A stretch of 53,294 nucleotides of DNA from Caldatribacterium sp964426875 (lineage in GTDB: Bacteria > Atribacterota > Atribacteria > Atribacterales > Caldatribacteriaceae): the NCBI GenBank assembly GCA_964426875.1, contig CAYRSB010000012.1, positions 1 to 53,294 of the forward strand, given 5' to 3'. The notes below the pieces were generated by a model. It did no database searches. It saw only the letters and a list, made by a program, of their open reading frames with translations, and had not been told where the DNA came from. Positions 32,492-40,179 of this stretch are shown piece by piece. Position 1 is the first letter of the stretch; every line of letters begins with the position of its first letter. Made by a program: the position numbers and the translations under genes.

Positions 32492-32500
32492 TGGTACAAT
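32492..32500 (+). promoter_or_regulatory. Extended -10 promoter of the xylB operon
   Basis: TGGTACAAT is an extended -10 box. A matching -35 is not clear (TTGGCC at 32478-32483 is too near). Transcription should start near 32507, giving a leader of about 140 bases. From 32347 to 32491 I see no gene or other structure. Confidence 0.5.
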
Positions 32501-32543
32501 CCTTCCAGAGTTTTGGTGTTCTCCTCTTTCCGAGAGTGGTATA

Positions 32544-32630
32544 CGGATGTGCTCAAAATCCGCCTCCCTGGGACCGAGCACATCAAAAAGGCGGAGCACA
32601 AATACCCAGGGTCAGGCCCCAAAAGCCTGA
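32544..32630 (+). promoter_or_regulatory. Leader RNA with mutually exclusive helices ahead of xylB (candidate riboswitch)
   Basis: Exact complementary pairs: CGGAT 32544-32548 / ATCCG 32558-32562; ATGTGCTC 32547-32554 / GAGCACAT 32576-32583, whose core also pairs with GAGCACA 32594-32600; CCGCCT 32560-32565 / AGGCGG 32589-32594; CCCTGGG 32566-32572 / CCCAGGG 32605-32611; TCAGGC 32612-32617 / GCCTGA 32625-32630. These group into two exclusive folds. The ribosome site AAGGAG is at 32636-32641. No known riboswitch class was recognised. Confidence 0.5.
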
Positions 32631-32646
32631 AGAACAAGGAGTAGGT

Positions 32647-34167
32647 ATGGAGTATTTCCTGGGGATTGACGTGGGAACAACAGGATGCAAGGTGGTACTC
32701 GTTGACGAGAGGGGAGAACTTAGAGGGAAGGCCGTTGCCGAGTATCCTCTCTACACTCCCCGTCCGAACTGGGCAGAGCAGAATCCAGAGGACTGGTGGC
32801 AGGGGACGCTTTCGGCACTTCGCAAGATTCTTGAGACCTCAGGCATAAACCCCAAGGATGTCTCGGGGGTTGGTCTTACCGGACAGATGCACGGTTCGGT
32901 TTTTCTTGACGAGCGAGGAGAGGTTCTCCGTCCGGCCATTCTCTGGTGCGATCAGCGTACCGCCCGGGAGTGTCAAGAAATAACCGAAATGGTGGGCTTT
33001 GAACGCATCATGCGCATCAATTGCAACCCTGTCCTTCCCGGTTTTACTGCTCCAAAAATCCTCTGGGTGAAAAATAACGAGCCGGAGGTTTACAAGAAGA
33101 TTTACAAGGTTCTCCTTCCCAAAGATTACGTTCGGTTCCGTCTCACGGGAGAATTCGCCACCGATGTTTCTGACGCTTCAGGAACCTCTCTTTTTGACGT
33201 TCCCAAGCGAACCTGGTCCTTGGAACTTATTGAAGCTTTGAACTTTCAACCATTTTGGTTTCCTCCCTCCTTTGAATCTCCAGAAGCTACGGGCTTTGTC
33301 CAGAAGGAGGTAGTGGCATCCTTAGGTCTGCGGGAGAAGGTTTTAGTGGTGGCAGGAGGCGGAGACAATGCTGCCGGAGCGGTGGGTACGGGAATAGTCC
33401 GTCCGGGACTTGTCTCGGCGAGCTTAGGAACCTCGGGGGTTGTTTTCGCCTTTAGTGATAAAGTCCATGTCGATTCTAAGGGGCGAGTCCATACGTTTTG
33501 CCACGCCGTCCCAGGAAAGTGGCACGTCATGGGGGTCATGCTCTCTGCTGGTGGGTCACTGCGTTGGTTTCGAGACGTTTTGGGGCTTGAGGAAAAGAAC
33601 GTGGCTTCCCTTCTTGGGAAAGACACTTACGAGCTTTTGAGTGAAGAAGCAGAGAAAGCCCTTCCTGGAGCTGAAGGACTTCTTTTTCTTCCGTATCTCA
33701 CAGGGGAGCGGACGCCTCATGCCGATCCCTTTGCCCGAGGAGTATTCTTCGGGTTGACCCTGAAGCATCGCAAGAATGAAATGGTCCGGGCAGTTATAGA
33801 GGGTGTGACTTTTGGAATGCGAGATTCCTTCGAAATCATTCGGGAAATGGGTATTCCTATTGTAGAGGTGCGAGCTATCGGTGGGGGAGCAAGGAGCCCG
33901 CTCTGGAGGAAAATCCAAGCAGCGGTGTACCAAGTACCCCTTTTTGGAGTAAAGGTGGATGAGGGACCGGCATTCGGGGCAGCACTCCTTGCAGCAGTGG
34001 GAAGAGGAGTCTTCAAGAAAGTGGAGGAAGCGTGCGATCAAGCCGTGGTGGTAACCGAAAAGGTCCTCCCCGATGGAGAACTTGTGACTTTGTATGAGCG
34101 TCTTTATCGCATCTGGCGTGACCTCTATCCAGTTTTGGCTCCCTTCTACAGGAGAATTGCCGAGTGA
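32647..34167 (+). CDS. xylB: Xylulokinase (FGGY family)
   Basis: 506 aa from ATG 32647 (AAGGAG 5 bases upstream); the in-frame extension back to 32332 is not protein-like. It opens MEYFLGIDVGTTGCKVVLVD, with GLTGQMHGSVFLD, AILWCDQRT, the second FGGY block GAEGLLFLPYLTGERTPH and IGGGARSPLWRKIQA. These features and the length match XylB, which phosphorylates D-xylulose to enter the pentose phosphate pathway. No xylose isomerase is in the window, so a related ketose or polyol is possible. Confidence 0.88.
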   Translation: MEYFLGIDVGTTGCKVVLVDERGELRGKAVAEYPLYTPRPNWAEQNPEDWWQGTLSALRKILETSGINPKDVSGVGLTGQMHGSVFLDERGEVLRPAILWCDQRTARECQEITEMVGFERIMRINCNPVLPGFTAPKILWVKNNEPEVYKKIYKVLLPKDYVRFRLTGEFATDVSDASGTSLFDVPKRTWSLELIEALNFQPFWFPPSFESPEATGFVQKEVVASLGLREKVLVVAGGGDNAAGAVGTGIVRPGLVSASLGTSGVVFAFSDKVHVDSKGRVHTFCHAVPGKWHVMGVMLSAGGSLRWFRDVLGLEEKNVASLLGKDTYELLSEEAEKALPGAEGLLFLPYLTGERTPHADPFARGVFFGLTLKHRKNEMVRAVIEGVTFGMRDSFEIIREMGIPIVEVRAIGGGARSPLWRKIQAAVYQVPLFGVKVDEGPAFGAALLAAVGRGVFKKVEEACDQAVVVTEKVLPDGELVTLYERLYRIWRDLYPVLAPFYRRIAE

Positions 34168-34177
34168 GGTGAATGCT

Positions 34178-35170
34178 GTGGTTTCGCTGGGAAAGAAGGC
34201 CGTATGCTTAGGAGAACTCCTCATCGATTTTGTTTCTACCGTGAATGGTGTGGCTTTGAAGGATGCTCCAGGCTTTGAAAAAGCCCCCGGAGGGGCTCCG
34301 GCAAATGTTGCGGTGGGCCTGGCGAAGTTGGGAATAAAGACCTATTTTATCGGGAAAGTTGGCAAAGACGCCTTTGGGGAATTCTTGCGGGGAACGCTCA
34401 ACCAAAACGGTGTTGACACTCGTTTTCTCACCACCACCGACCGAGCAAAAACAACCCTGGCTTTTGTCTCACTCACCAAGGAAGGGGAGCGAGATTTTGT
34501 ATTCTATCGCGACCCAGGGGCGGATACTCTCCTCGACCAAGGAGATATTGAGGAAGCCTGTTTTGAGGAAAGCGGGGTGTTCCACTTTGGGTCCATCACC
34601 ATGACCCATGAACCATCCTGCAGTGCCACTTTAAAAGCCCTGTCTTTAGCGGAAAAGTACGGTCACCTCATATCTTTTGACCCTAACCTCAGGCCACAGC
34701 TCTGGAAAGACATTGAAGAAGCACGCCTCAGGATGCACCAGGGTTTGGAAAAGGCCCACATTCTTAAGGTCAACGAAGAGGAAGCAGAGTTCATCGCTGG
34801 AAGTCCCAGTCTTGAGGAAGCCCTTGCTTTTCTTGGGGAACACTACCGTGTTCCTCTCGTCGCTGTAACTTTGGGTAAAAGGGGGTGTTTAATCCTCAAC
34901 GGGAAGCAGAGGATAGAGGTTCCTGGTTTTTCTGTTTCTACGGTGGATACGACTGGGGCAGGGGATGGTTTTGTGGCCGGTCTTTTGAGCTCACTGTACA
35001 TGTTTTGGAAGGACCTCCGGGACGGAAAGGAAATCCCCAAGGATGCTCTCTACCACGCGGCCAGAAGGGCAAACGCCGTTGGAGCTCTCACCACCACGAA
35101 AAAAGGTGCTATCCCCGCTTTGCCGACCCAAGAAGAAGTGGAGGTTTTTCTGGAGGGACACCCCCTGTGA
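34178..35170 (+). CDS. PfkB-family carbohydrate kinase, fructokinase-like
   Basis: 330 aa from GTG 34178 (GAGGTGA 5 bases upstream), 10 bases after xylB. It has AVCLGELLIDFVS, the first PfkB signature GGAPANVAVGLAKLG and the second DTTGAGDGFVAGLLSSL with catalytic Asp. Closest overall to bacterial fructokinases/2-keto-3-deoxygluconate-type kinases. Its product would feed the next kinase if the substrate is fructose. Ends in a GTGA overlap with that gene. Confidence 0.88.
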   Translation: MVSLGKKAVCLGELLIDFVSTVNGVALKDAPGFEKAPGGAPANVAVGLAKLGIKTYFIGKVGKDAFGEFLRGTLNQNGVDTRFLTTTDRAKTTLAFVSLTKEGERDFVFYRDPGADTLLDQGDIEEACFEESGVFHFGSITMTHEPSCSATLKALSLAEKYGHLISFDPNLRPQLWKDIEEARLRMHQGLEKAHILKVNEEEAEFIAGSPSLEEALAFLGEHYRVPLVAVTLGKRGCLILNGKQRIEVPGFSVSTVDTTGAGDGFVAGLLSSLYMFWKDLRDGKEIPKDALYHAARRANAVGALTTTKKGAIPALPTQEEVEVFLEGHPL

Positions 35171-36102
35171 TATTCGTGGTGTGTGCTAACCCGGCTTTGG
35201 ATCGGATGCTTGTGCTTGAGGAAGTCGCTCTCAATGAGGTCAATCGGGCAAAGGACGTCTCGGTCACTGTCGGGGGTAAAGGGGTGAACGTGGCTCGAGC
35301 TATCCGCACTGTGGGTGGAGAGGCGAAACTTCTTCTTTTTTTAGGCGGAAAGACGGGAGAGAGTATTAAGGAGAGTCTAGAAAGAGAATGTTTTTCTTTT
35401 TCAGCATGGTTTCTTCAAGACGAGACTCGCATAACGACCGTTCTGCACGAGACCCGTATCAAGCGCCACACAGTCATCAATGAGTCCGGTCCCTTGGTCC
35501 CCCTTGTTGCTTCTGGGAAACTCCTCCGATATCTTGAGGAGGCGCTTCAAGAGGGGGACTATCTCGTTCTCTCCGGTTCTCTCCCTCGGGGAATGCGCCT
35601 TGATTTTTATGCCTTGAGTGTGGAGGTGGCCAGAAAGAAGAGAGCTTGGGCGGTGGTCGATGCCTCGGGAGAAAGTTTGAGAAGGGCTTTGCAAAACCAC
35701 CCTTTTATGGTAAAACCAAATGTGAGAGAGGCAGAAGAAGTCACAGGTTTTCCCATCTTGTCTTTGGCGGATAAACTCAGGGCGGTTGAATTCTTCGAGG
35801 CCCAGGGGGTGGAGTGTGTGGTGCTCTCCGATGGTCCTCGGGGTGTGGTGGCGGGATGGAGGGGTAAACGATGGTATATAGGTCTAAGGGAGCCCTTTTA
35901 CGGAGAATATTTCATAGGTTCAGGAGACACCCTGGTGGGGGCGATGGTGGCTCGTCTCACGCAGGGTGCTTCTTTTCTTGAGGCTCTGCGGTTTGGAGCA
36001 AGTTGCGGTTTAGCCAATACCTTCTCTCCGGGAGCAGGGGTCTTTGACCCCGGGATGATCCCAGAGTGCGAAAGGGTAATATTTGTAGAACCGATATCGT
36101 AA
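35167..36102 (+). CDS. PfkB-family sugar-phosphate kinase (1-phosphofructokinase/tagatose-6-phosphate kinase type)
   Basis: 311 aa from GTG 35167, overlapping the previous stop. The start FVVCANPALDRML is the LacC/FruK version of TVTLNPAxD; VTVGGKGVNVARAIRTVGG is the first signature. The second signature is unusual: IGSGDTLVGAMV in place of GAGDSMVAG, keeping the Asp. LSGSLPRGM and FMVKPNVREAEEV are also typical. It likely makes a sugar bisphosphate in a short ketose route with the two kinases upstream. Confidence 0.85.
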   Translation: MIFVVCANPALDRMLVLEEVALNEVNRAKDVSVTVGGKGVNVARAIRTVGGEAKLLLFLGGKTGESIKESLERECFSFSAWFLQDETRITTVLHETRIKRHTVINESGPLVPLVASGKLLRYLEEALQEGDYLVLSGSLPRGMRLDFYALSVEVARKKRAWAVVDASGESLRRALQNHPFMVKPNVREAEEVTGFPILSLADKLRAVEFFEAQGVECVVLSDGPRGVVAGWRGKRWYIGLREPFYGEYFIGSGDTLVGAMVARLTQGASFLEALRFGASCGLANTFSPGAGVFDPGMIPECERVIFVEPIS

Positions 36103-36120
36103 TGCGAGGAGGTTGAGGAA

Positions 36121-36657
36121 GTGGAAGTCGTCGTGCGGGGAAAAAACGTTGAAATTACCGAACTCATAAGAAATCATGTCACCAAAAAACTCACCAAGCT
36201 GGAGCGTTTTTTCAGGCACATCTTTGATGCTACGGTACACTTTTACTCCGAACGAGGCCGGATAAAGGTCGAAGTGACCATGACGGCGAGTGGCGTGGTA
36301 CTTCGGGGAGAAGGCGAAGGTCCCGACTGGAGGACGGCTTTTGACGAGGTACTGGAGAAACTCGAACGACAGATTAAGCGTTATAAGGAGAAACTTGAGC
36401 GCAAGGGGCTCCTCAAAAAGGAAGAACTTGTGACTCTTGAGGGAGGAGAGGAAAGGGAAGAGGAGCCGACCATTGCCAACCGGGTAGTGAAGACGAAGGA
36501 ATTCGTCCTTCGTCCCATGAGCCTTGAGGATGCCATATTGCAGATGGAACTTCTCGGTCACACCTTTTTTGTCTATAAAGACCTTGATAAGGACAAGGTC
36601 CAAGTAGTATATAAGAGAAAGGATGGAAATTATGGCCTCATCGACCTTCTGTACTGA
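36121..36657 (+). CDS. hpf: Ribosome hibernation promoting factor, long form
   Basis: 178 aa from GTG 36121. Residues 1-100 are the HPF/RaiA ribosome-binding domain (VEVVVRGKNVEITELIRNHV, KLTKLERFF). Residues 120-178 form the C-terminal dimerisation domain (RVVKTKEFVLRPMSLEDAI, HTFFVYKD). Long HPF links two 70S ribosomes into inactive 100S particles in starvation. It follows the PfkB gene by 18 bases with a GAGGAGGTTGAGGA site. Confidence 0.95.
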   Translation: MEVVVRGKNVEITELIRNHVTKKLTKLERFFRHIFDATVHFYSERGRIKVEVTMTASGVVLRGEGEGPDWRTAFDEVLEKLERQIKRYKEKLERKGLLKKEELVTLEGGEEREEEPTIANRVVKTKEFVLRPMSLEDAILQMELLGHTFFVYKDLDKDKVQVVYKRKDGNYGLIDLLY

Positions 36658-36663
36658 GGGCGT

Positions 36664-37344
36664 ATGACCAAGGGCTTTGATACGAGGACGCTTGAGAAGG
36701 CCATTGGGTCCCTTGAGGGTGTTCTCAACGCCAAGGTGGTGGGGGAGACGGGTGTTGAGGAAATCCATGTTCTTGCCCGCCCGACAAAATCCCCCAAGCT
36801 CATCGTCCGTGATATTGAAACGCTCCTTAAGGCCCGCTTTGACCTTGATGTGGACCACAAGAAAATCAGTGTCGTCGTCTTCGATATCGGAGAAGAAGCA
36901 AGGTGGTCTGCTCCTCGGCTCGTTTTTTGGGGAATGGGGTGGAAAAAGACCCCCGACGCTGTTCAGGTAGAAGTGGAGGTGAAGCTTGGGGAACGAATCT
37001 ACAGGGGTGTGGCCTCGGAGAGTACCTCGAGGGTACGAAGCCACGGTTTGCTTGTGGCGAGGGCTACGCTCAATTGTTTAAATCAGGTTGTGGGGAATAC
37101 GCTCTTTGTGCTCTACAATGTTTCCACTCACCATTTGGGAGAAATCGAGGTTGTGCTTACTTTTGTGGACTATGCCCGCGTGGGGGCGGGAAAAGACGAG
37201 GATCTCCTCGTGGGGACTGCTCTTGTGCGGGAAGATATCTACGAAGCAGTTGCTCGGGCCACGCTTGACGCGGTGAATCGAAAGCTCGTCTTTCATGTAG
37301 GGCGATTTGAGGAGGAGCAGGGTGGGCCAACGGTTGTACAATGA
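36664..37344 (+). CDS. Conserved hypothetical protein linked to hpf
   Basis: 226 aa. N-terminal part: LEKAIGSLEGVLNAKVV and EEIHVLARPTKSPKLIVRDIETLLKARFDLDVDHKKISVV, an amphipathic alpha/beta unit resembling a small regulatory or LeuA-dimer-like domain. Then a repeated strand-helix unit (VQVEVEVKLGERIYRG, RSHGLLVARATLNCLNQVVG, EAVARATLDAVNRKL). I recall similar proteins in Thermoanaerobacterales without known function. No catalytic motif is seen. It begins 6 bases after hpf. Confidence 0.65.
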   Translation: MTKGFDTRTLEKAIGSLEGVLNAKVVGETGVEEIHVLARPTKSPKLIVRDIETLLKARFDLDVDHKKISVVVFDIGEEARWSAPRLVFWGMGWKKTPDAVQVEVEVKLGERIYRGVASESTSRVRSHGLLVARATLNCLNQVVGNTLFVLYNVSTHHLGEIEVVLTFVDYARVGAGKDEDLLVGTALVREDIYEAVARATLDAVNRKLVFHVGRFEEEQGGPTVVQ

Positions 37345-37406
37345 GCGGAGCGGCAGCCATCCCCAAGAAGCGGAAGGGGATGAGAAACACGCGAGGGAGG
37401 GTTTGA
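37341..37406 (+). CDS. Possible 21-residue basic peptide
   Basis: ATG 37341 overlaps the previous stop (ATGA) and runs for 21 codons, giving MSGAAAIPKKRKGMRNTRGR and a final Val. It is strongly basic. There is only coupling to support translation, so it may be a chance frame. Confidence 0.2.
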   Translation: MSGAAAIPKKRKGMRNTRGRV

Positions 37407-37407
37407 G

Positions 37408-37488
37408 ATGGCAAAGGTCCTGAGTGTGCTTCTCGGGCTGCTGGCGGTTATTTTGGCCAGTGGGGCTGGTTTCACCTGGAGGCCTTAG
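37408..37488 (+). CDS. Possible 26-residue membrane peptide
   Basis: ATG 37408, preceded by GAGGGAGGG, reads MAKVLSVLLGLLAVILASGA and six more residues (GFTWRP). It looks like a single transmembrane helix and resembles the N-terminus of small membrane proteins found next to hpf-region genes in other bacteria (recollection only). It could be a short peptide or the truncated start of a longer protein. Confidence 0.35.
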   Translation: MAKVLSVLLGLLAVILASGAGFTWRP

Positions 37489-37525
37489 GTAGTTTCCCGT
37501 TGGCCCACCCCTGTTTTGGAGTAGG

Positions 37526-38773
37526 ATGAAAAAAGGCCTCTTTGTTCCTCTCTATGTGGGGCTGGTTATAATCGTGGGGATTGTTAGTAGTGTCCTTGCT
37601 CTCTTTTCCCTTTGGCGTTCGATTGATCAGCTTTTTGTTCTTATTACTTTTTCTCCTCTTGCCCTTGCGGCAGAGCTTTTGCCGGTATACCTCCAGTCGC
37701 AGACAGCTATTTCGGTGAGTTTTGTCCCCATTTATGCGGTTATACTTCTCTCTTCCCCTCTCCTTGCGACCCTTGTAGCCTTTCTGGCAGCTTTCCTCGG
37801 TACCTTGAAGTCGAAATGGTATGCCTCTCTCTTCAACGGCGCCCAGTATGCTATTTCTGTTCTCCTCTCAGGACTGGTGTTTGAGCGCCTGGGGGGGTAT
37901 GATTTCCACTGGAACGAGCCTCTTTTTTACCTTGCTGTTGGGATATCCATTGTTGCTTTTTTTCTTTGCAATTTTCTCCTCGTTCTGGGTGCTGTTTCTC
38001 TCACGAGTGGTGTTTCTCTTGTAACCCTCTGGAAGAGGGACATCAGCGGCATTCTCTTTCAATACTTTGCTCTCTTCCCCTTTTCTCTCCTTTTGTACCT
38101 TATGTACGACTACGTAGGATATGTAGGCATTGCCCTCTTTTTTCTTCCCCTTCTTGTAGCTCGTTACTCCTTCAAGCTCTTTGTGGAAACAAAGAGGATG
38201 CACCTTGAGCTTTTGCAAGCGCTCACCGAAGCGGTGGATGCCAAGGACCCTTATACTCGGGGACACTCCTCCCGGGTGGCGCAGCTTGCTTTGAAGATTG
38301 CGGATTGTCTGCACCTTTCAGGTAAGCAGAAAGAAATCATCGAGTATGCTGCTATCCTTCACGATGTAGGGAAAATCGGTATTGCCGATTCTATCATTAC
38401 GAAACCCGGGAGGTTGAGTCCTGAGGAATATCGGGTTGTTCAGGAACATCCCCTCATTGGGTATCGAATCGTAAAGGACATAGACTTTTTGAAAAACGTG
38501 GCTGAGGTCATTCTTGCTCATCATGAGCGATGCGATGGAAAAGGCTATCCCTATGGAAGGAAGATAGAAGAAGTTCCTCTTGAAGCTCGGATTATAGCAG
38601 TGGCCGATGTTTTCGATGCTTTGACCTCGGAACGTCCCTATCGTCCGGCATACGGCATTGAGGAAGCAATAGCGGTCATGGAGAACGAGGAAGAGGGGCA
38701 TTTCGATCCTCAAGTGCTTTCGGCACTTAAGAAAGTTATTTTTTCCGAGAAATGGCACCATGATGCTCGTTGA
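37526..38773 (+). CDS. Membrane-bound HD-GYP cyclic di-GMP phosphodiesterase
   Basis: 415 aa. Residues 1-215 hold about six to seven membrane helices forming an integral sensor domain. The HD-GYP domain covers about 225-410, with ILHDVGKIGI (metal-binding HD), HPLIGYRI, AHHERCDGKGYPYG (intact GYP motif) and VADVFDALTSERPYR. It degrades cyclic di-GMP to GMP, opposing the cyclase at 17125-18536. What it senses is unknown. The last 14 bases overlap the DUF5317 gene. Confidence 0.92.
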   Translation: MKKGLFVPLYVGLVIIVGIVSSVLALFSLWRSIDQLFVLITFSPLALAAELLPVYLQSQTAISVSFVPIYAVILLSSPLLATLVAFLAAFLGTLKSKWYASLFNGAQYAISVLLSGLVFERLGGYDFHWNEPLFYLAVGISIVAFFLCNFLLVLGAVSLTSGVSLVTLWKRDISGILFQYFALFPFSLLLYLMYDYVGYVGIALFFLPLLVARYSFKLFVETKRMHLELLQALTEAVDAKDPYTRGHSSRVAQLALKIADCLHLSGKQKEIIEYAAILHDVGKIGIADSIITKPGRLSPEEYRVVQEHPLIGYRIVKDIDFLKNVAEVILAHHERCDGKGYPYGRKIEEVPLEARIIAVADVFDALTSERPYRPAYGIEEAIAVMENEEEGHFDPQVLSALKKVIFSEKWHHDAR

Positions 38774-39311
38774 TTTTTTTCTCTTGGGCCTTCTTCTGGG
38801 TGTCTTCTTTGGAGGGAAATTCAGCCGCCTTTCCCAAGTTCCCCTTACCTTTTTCTGGGTAGTGATAGCCGGTTTTGGCTTGCGTTATGTCGCTCTCGGC
38901 ATAGGTCCCTCTTTTGTGCCCCCTTTGCAGACTTTGGGGATGGCTCTGGCATGGGCGGGAACGCTTTGGGGACTGCGGCTCTTTGGTATGCCCCTTGTAA
39001 GTCTGGGAGCTTTTTTGAACTTTCTTGTGGTCTTCCTCAACGGTGGTCGCATGCCGGCTTCGGTGGCGGTAGCTGAGCGCCTTGGTCTTCTTACCATTGC
39101 TGAGCGCCTCAAAGCGGGGTTTTATCCCGAATACGTCCCTATAGGGCCTAGCACTCGTTTGTCCTTTTTAGGAGATGTCCTCCCGTACTTCTCTTTTCTT
39201 TTCCGGCGAGCTTTTGTGGTGAGCGTAGGGGATTATCTTCTTGGTATAGGGATTTTTCTTGTACTCTTCCATTATCTCCGGAGGGGGGAAAGAAATGAGA
39301 AATTCCATTAG
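38760..39311 (+). CDS. DUF5317 membrane protein
   Basis: 183 aa (ATG 38760 or 38763). About five membrane helices. The segment FLVVFLNGGRMPASVAV is the hallmark of DUF5317, followed by a loop YVPIGPSTRLSFLGDVLP and a closing helix. Function unknown; such genes often sit next to HD-GYP or GGDEF membrane proteins, as here, where it overlaps the phosphodiesterase gene. Confidence 0.8.
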   Translation: MMLVDFFLLGLLLGVFFGGKFSRLSQVPLTFFWVVIAGFGLRYVALGIGPSFVPPLQTLGMALAWAGTLWGLRLFGMPLVSLGAFLNFLVVFLNGGRMPASVAVAERLGLLTIAERLKAGFYPEYVPIGPSTRLSFLGDVLPYFSFLFRRAFVVSVGDYLLGIGIFLVLFHYLRRGERNEKFH

Positions 39312-40176
39312 AAAAGCCGTGTTCCCAGTAGCCGGCCTGGGAGTGCGACTTCTTCCAGCCACCAAGACCCAACCCAAGGAAATGCTCCCTATTGTGGATC
39401 GTCCGGCGGTGCAATACGTGGTGGAGGAAGCAATAGCCTCAGGGCTGAGGGACCTTCTCTTTGTCACCGGGAGAGGTAAGCGGGCCATTGAAGATTATTT
39501 TGATTACGCTGTAGAGCTCGAGCAAGAACTCAAAAACCGTGGCAAAGAGAATCTTCTGGAGGAGGTACGGGGAGTTAGAAACTCGGCAAGCATTTTTTAT
39601 GTCCGCCAGAAGGCCCCCAAGGGTTTGGGAGATGCCGTGTGGCAGGCCCGCTCCTTTGTGGGGGAGGAGCCCTTTGCTGTTCTTTTGCCCGATGACATCA
39701 TAGTCGGTGAGATTCCCTGCCTTGCCCAGATGTTGACTCTCTGGCAGGAGCGCCCAGGAGTGTATGTGGCATTAATTGAAGTTCCACCTCAAGAAGTCTC
39801 TCAGTGGGGGATTGTCCAGGGAAGAGAAATCACCCCCTCTCTTTACCTTATCGAGGACCTTGTGGAAAAGCCAGAACCCCATGAAGCTCCCTCAAATCTT
39901 GCCGTGGTGGGGCGATACCTTTTGCCCCCCTCTATTTTTGAGGCGCTTTCACAAACTCCTCCAGGAAGGGGCGGAGAGATTCAGCTCACCGATGCCCTGC
40001 GTCAACTCGTGGGGAAGGAACCCATATACGGGTATCGTTTCCAGGGCGAATACTTTGGAGTGGGGAGCAAGATCGGATACCTCAAGGCTAATGTGGTCTT
40101 TGCTCTGCGGCGAAAGGATTTGGCTGATGAATTCCGTGAATTTCTCAAAGAACTTGTAAAAAGGGGGCTTGTGTAG
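39295..40176 (+). CDS. galU: UTP-glucose-1-phosphate uridylyltransferase
   Basis: 293 aa from ATG 39295 (GGAGGGGGG upstream). It has RKAVFPVAGLGVRLLPATKTQPKEM (nucleotide-binding), LLPDDIIV (metal-binding Asp), LIEDLVEKPEPHEAPSNLAVVGRY and GRGGEIQLTDAL, as expected of GalU. It makes UDP-glucose for surface polysaccharide or glycogen-related use, from the glucose 1-phosphate that glgP can supply. It overlaps the DUF5317 gene by 17 bases. Confidence 0.95.
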   Translation: MRNSIRKAVFPVAGLGVRLLPATKTQPKEMLPIVDRPAVQYVVEEAIASGLRDLLFVTGRGKRAIEDYFDYAVELEQELKNRGKENLLEEVRGVRNSASIFYVRQKAPKGLGDAVWQARSFVGEEPFAVLLPDDIIVGEIPCLAQMLTLWQERPGVYVALIEVPPQEVSQWGIVQGREITPSLYLIEDLVEKPEPHEAPSNLAVVGRYLLPPSIFEALSQTPPGRGGEIQLTDALRQLVGKEPIYGYRFQGEYFGVGSKIGYLKANVVFALRRKDLADEFREFLKELVKRGLV

Positions 40177-40179
40177 GGA

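Noticed and set aside
32332..32646. In-frame N-terminal extension of xylulokinase by 105 codons
   Set aside because: It is not protein-like, includes the promoter and folded leader, and the family starts at MEYFLGIDVG with a ribosome site.
36010..37044. A 344-codon open frame on the minus strand
   Set aside because: It lies opposite hpf, the end of a PfkB gene and the 226-aa protein, all of which have clear family similarity or ribosome sites. Its translation has no recognisable domain and looks like an antisense shadow.
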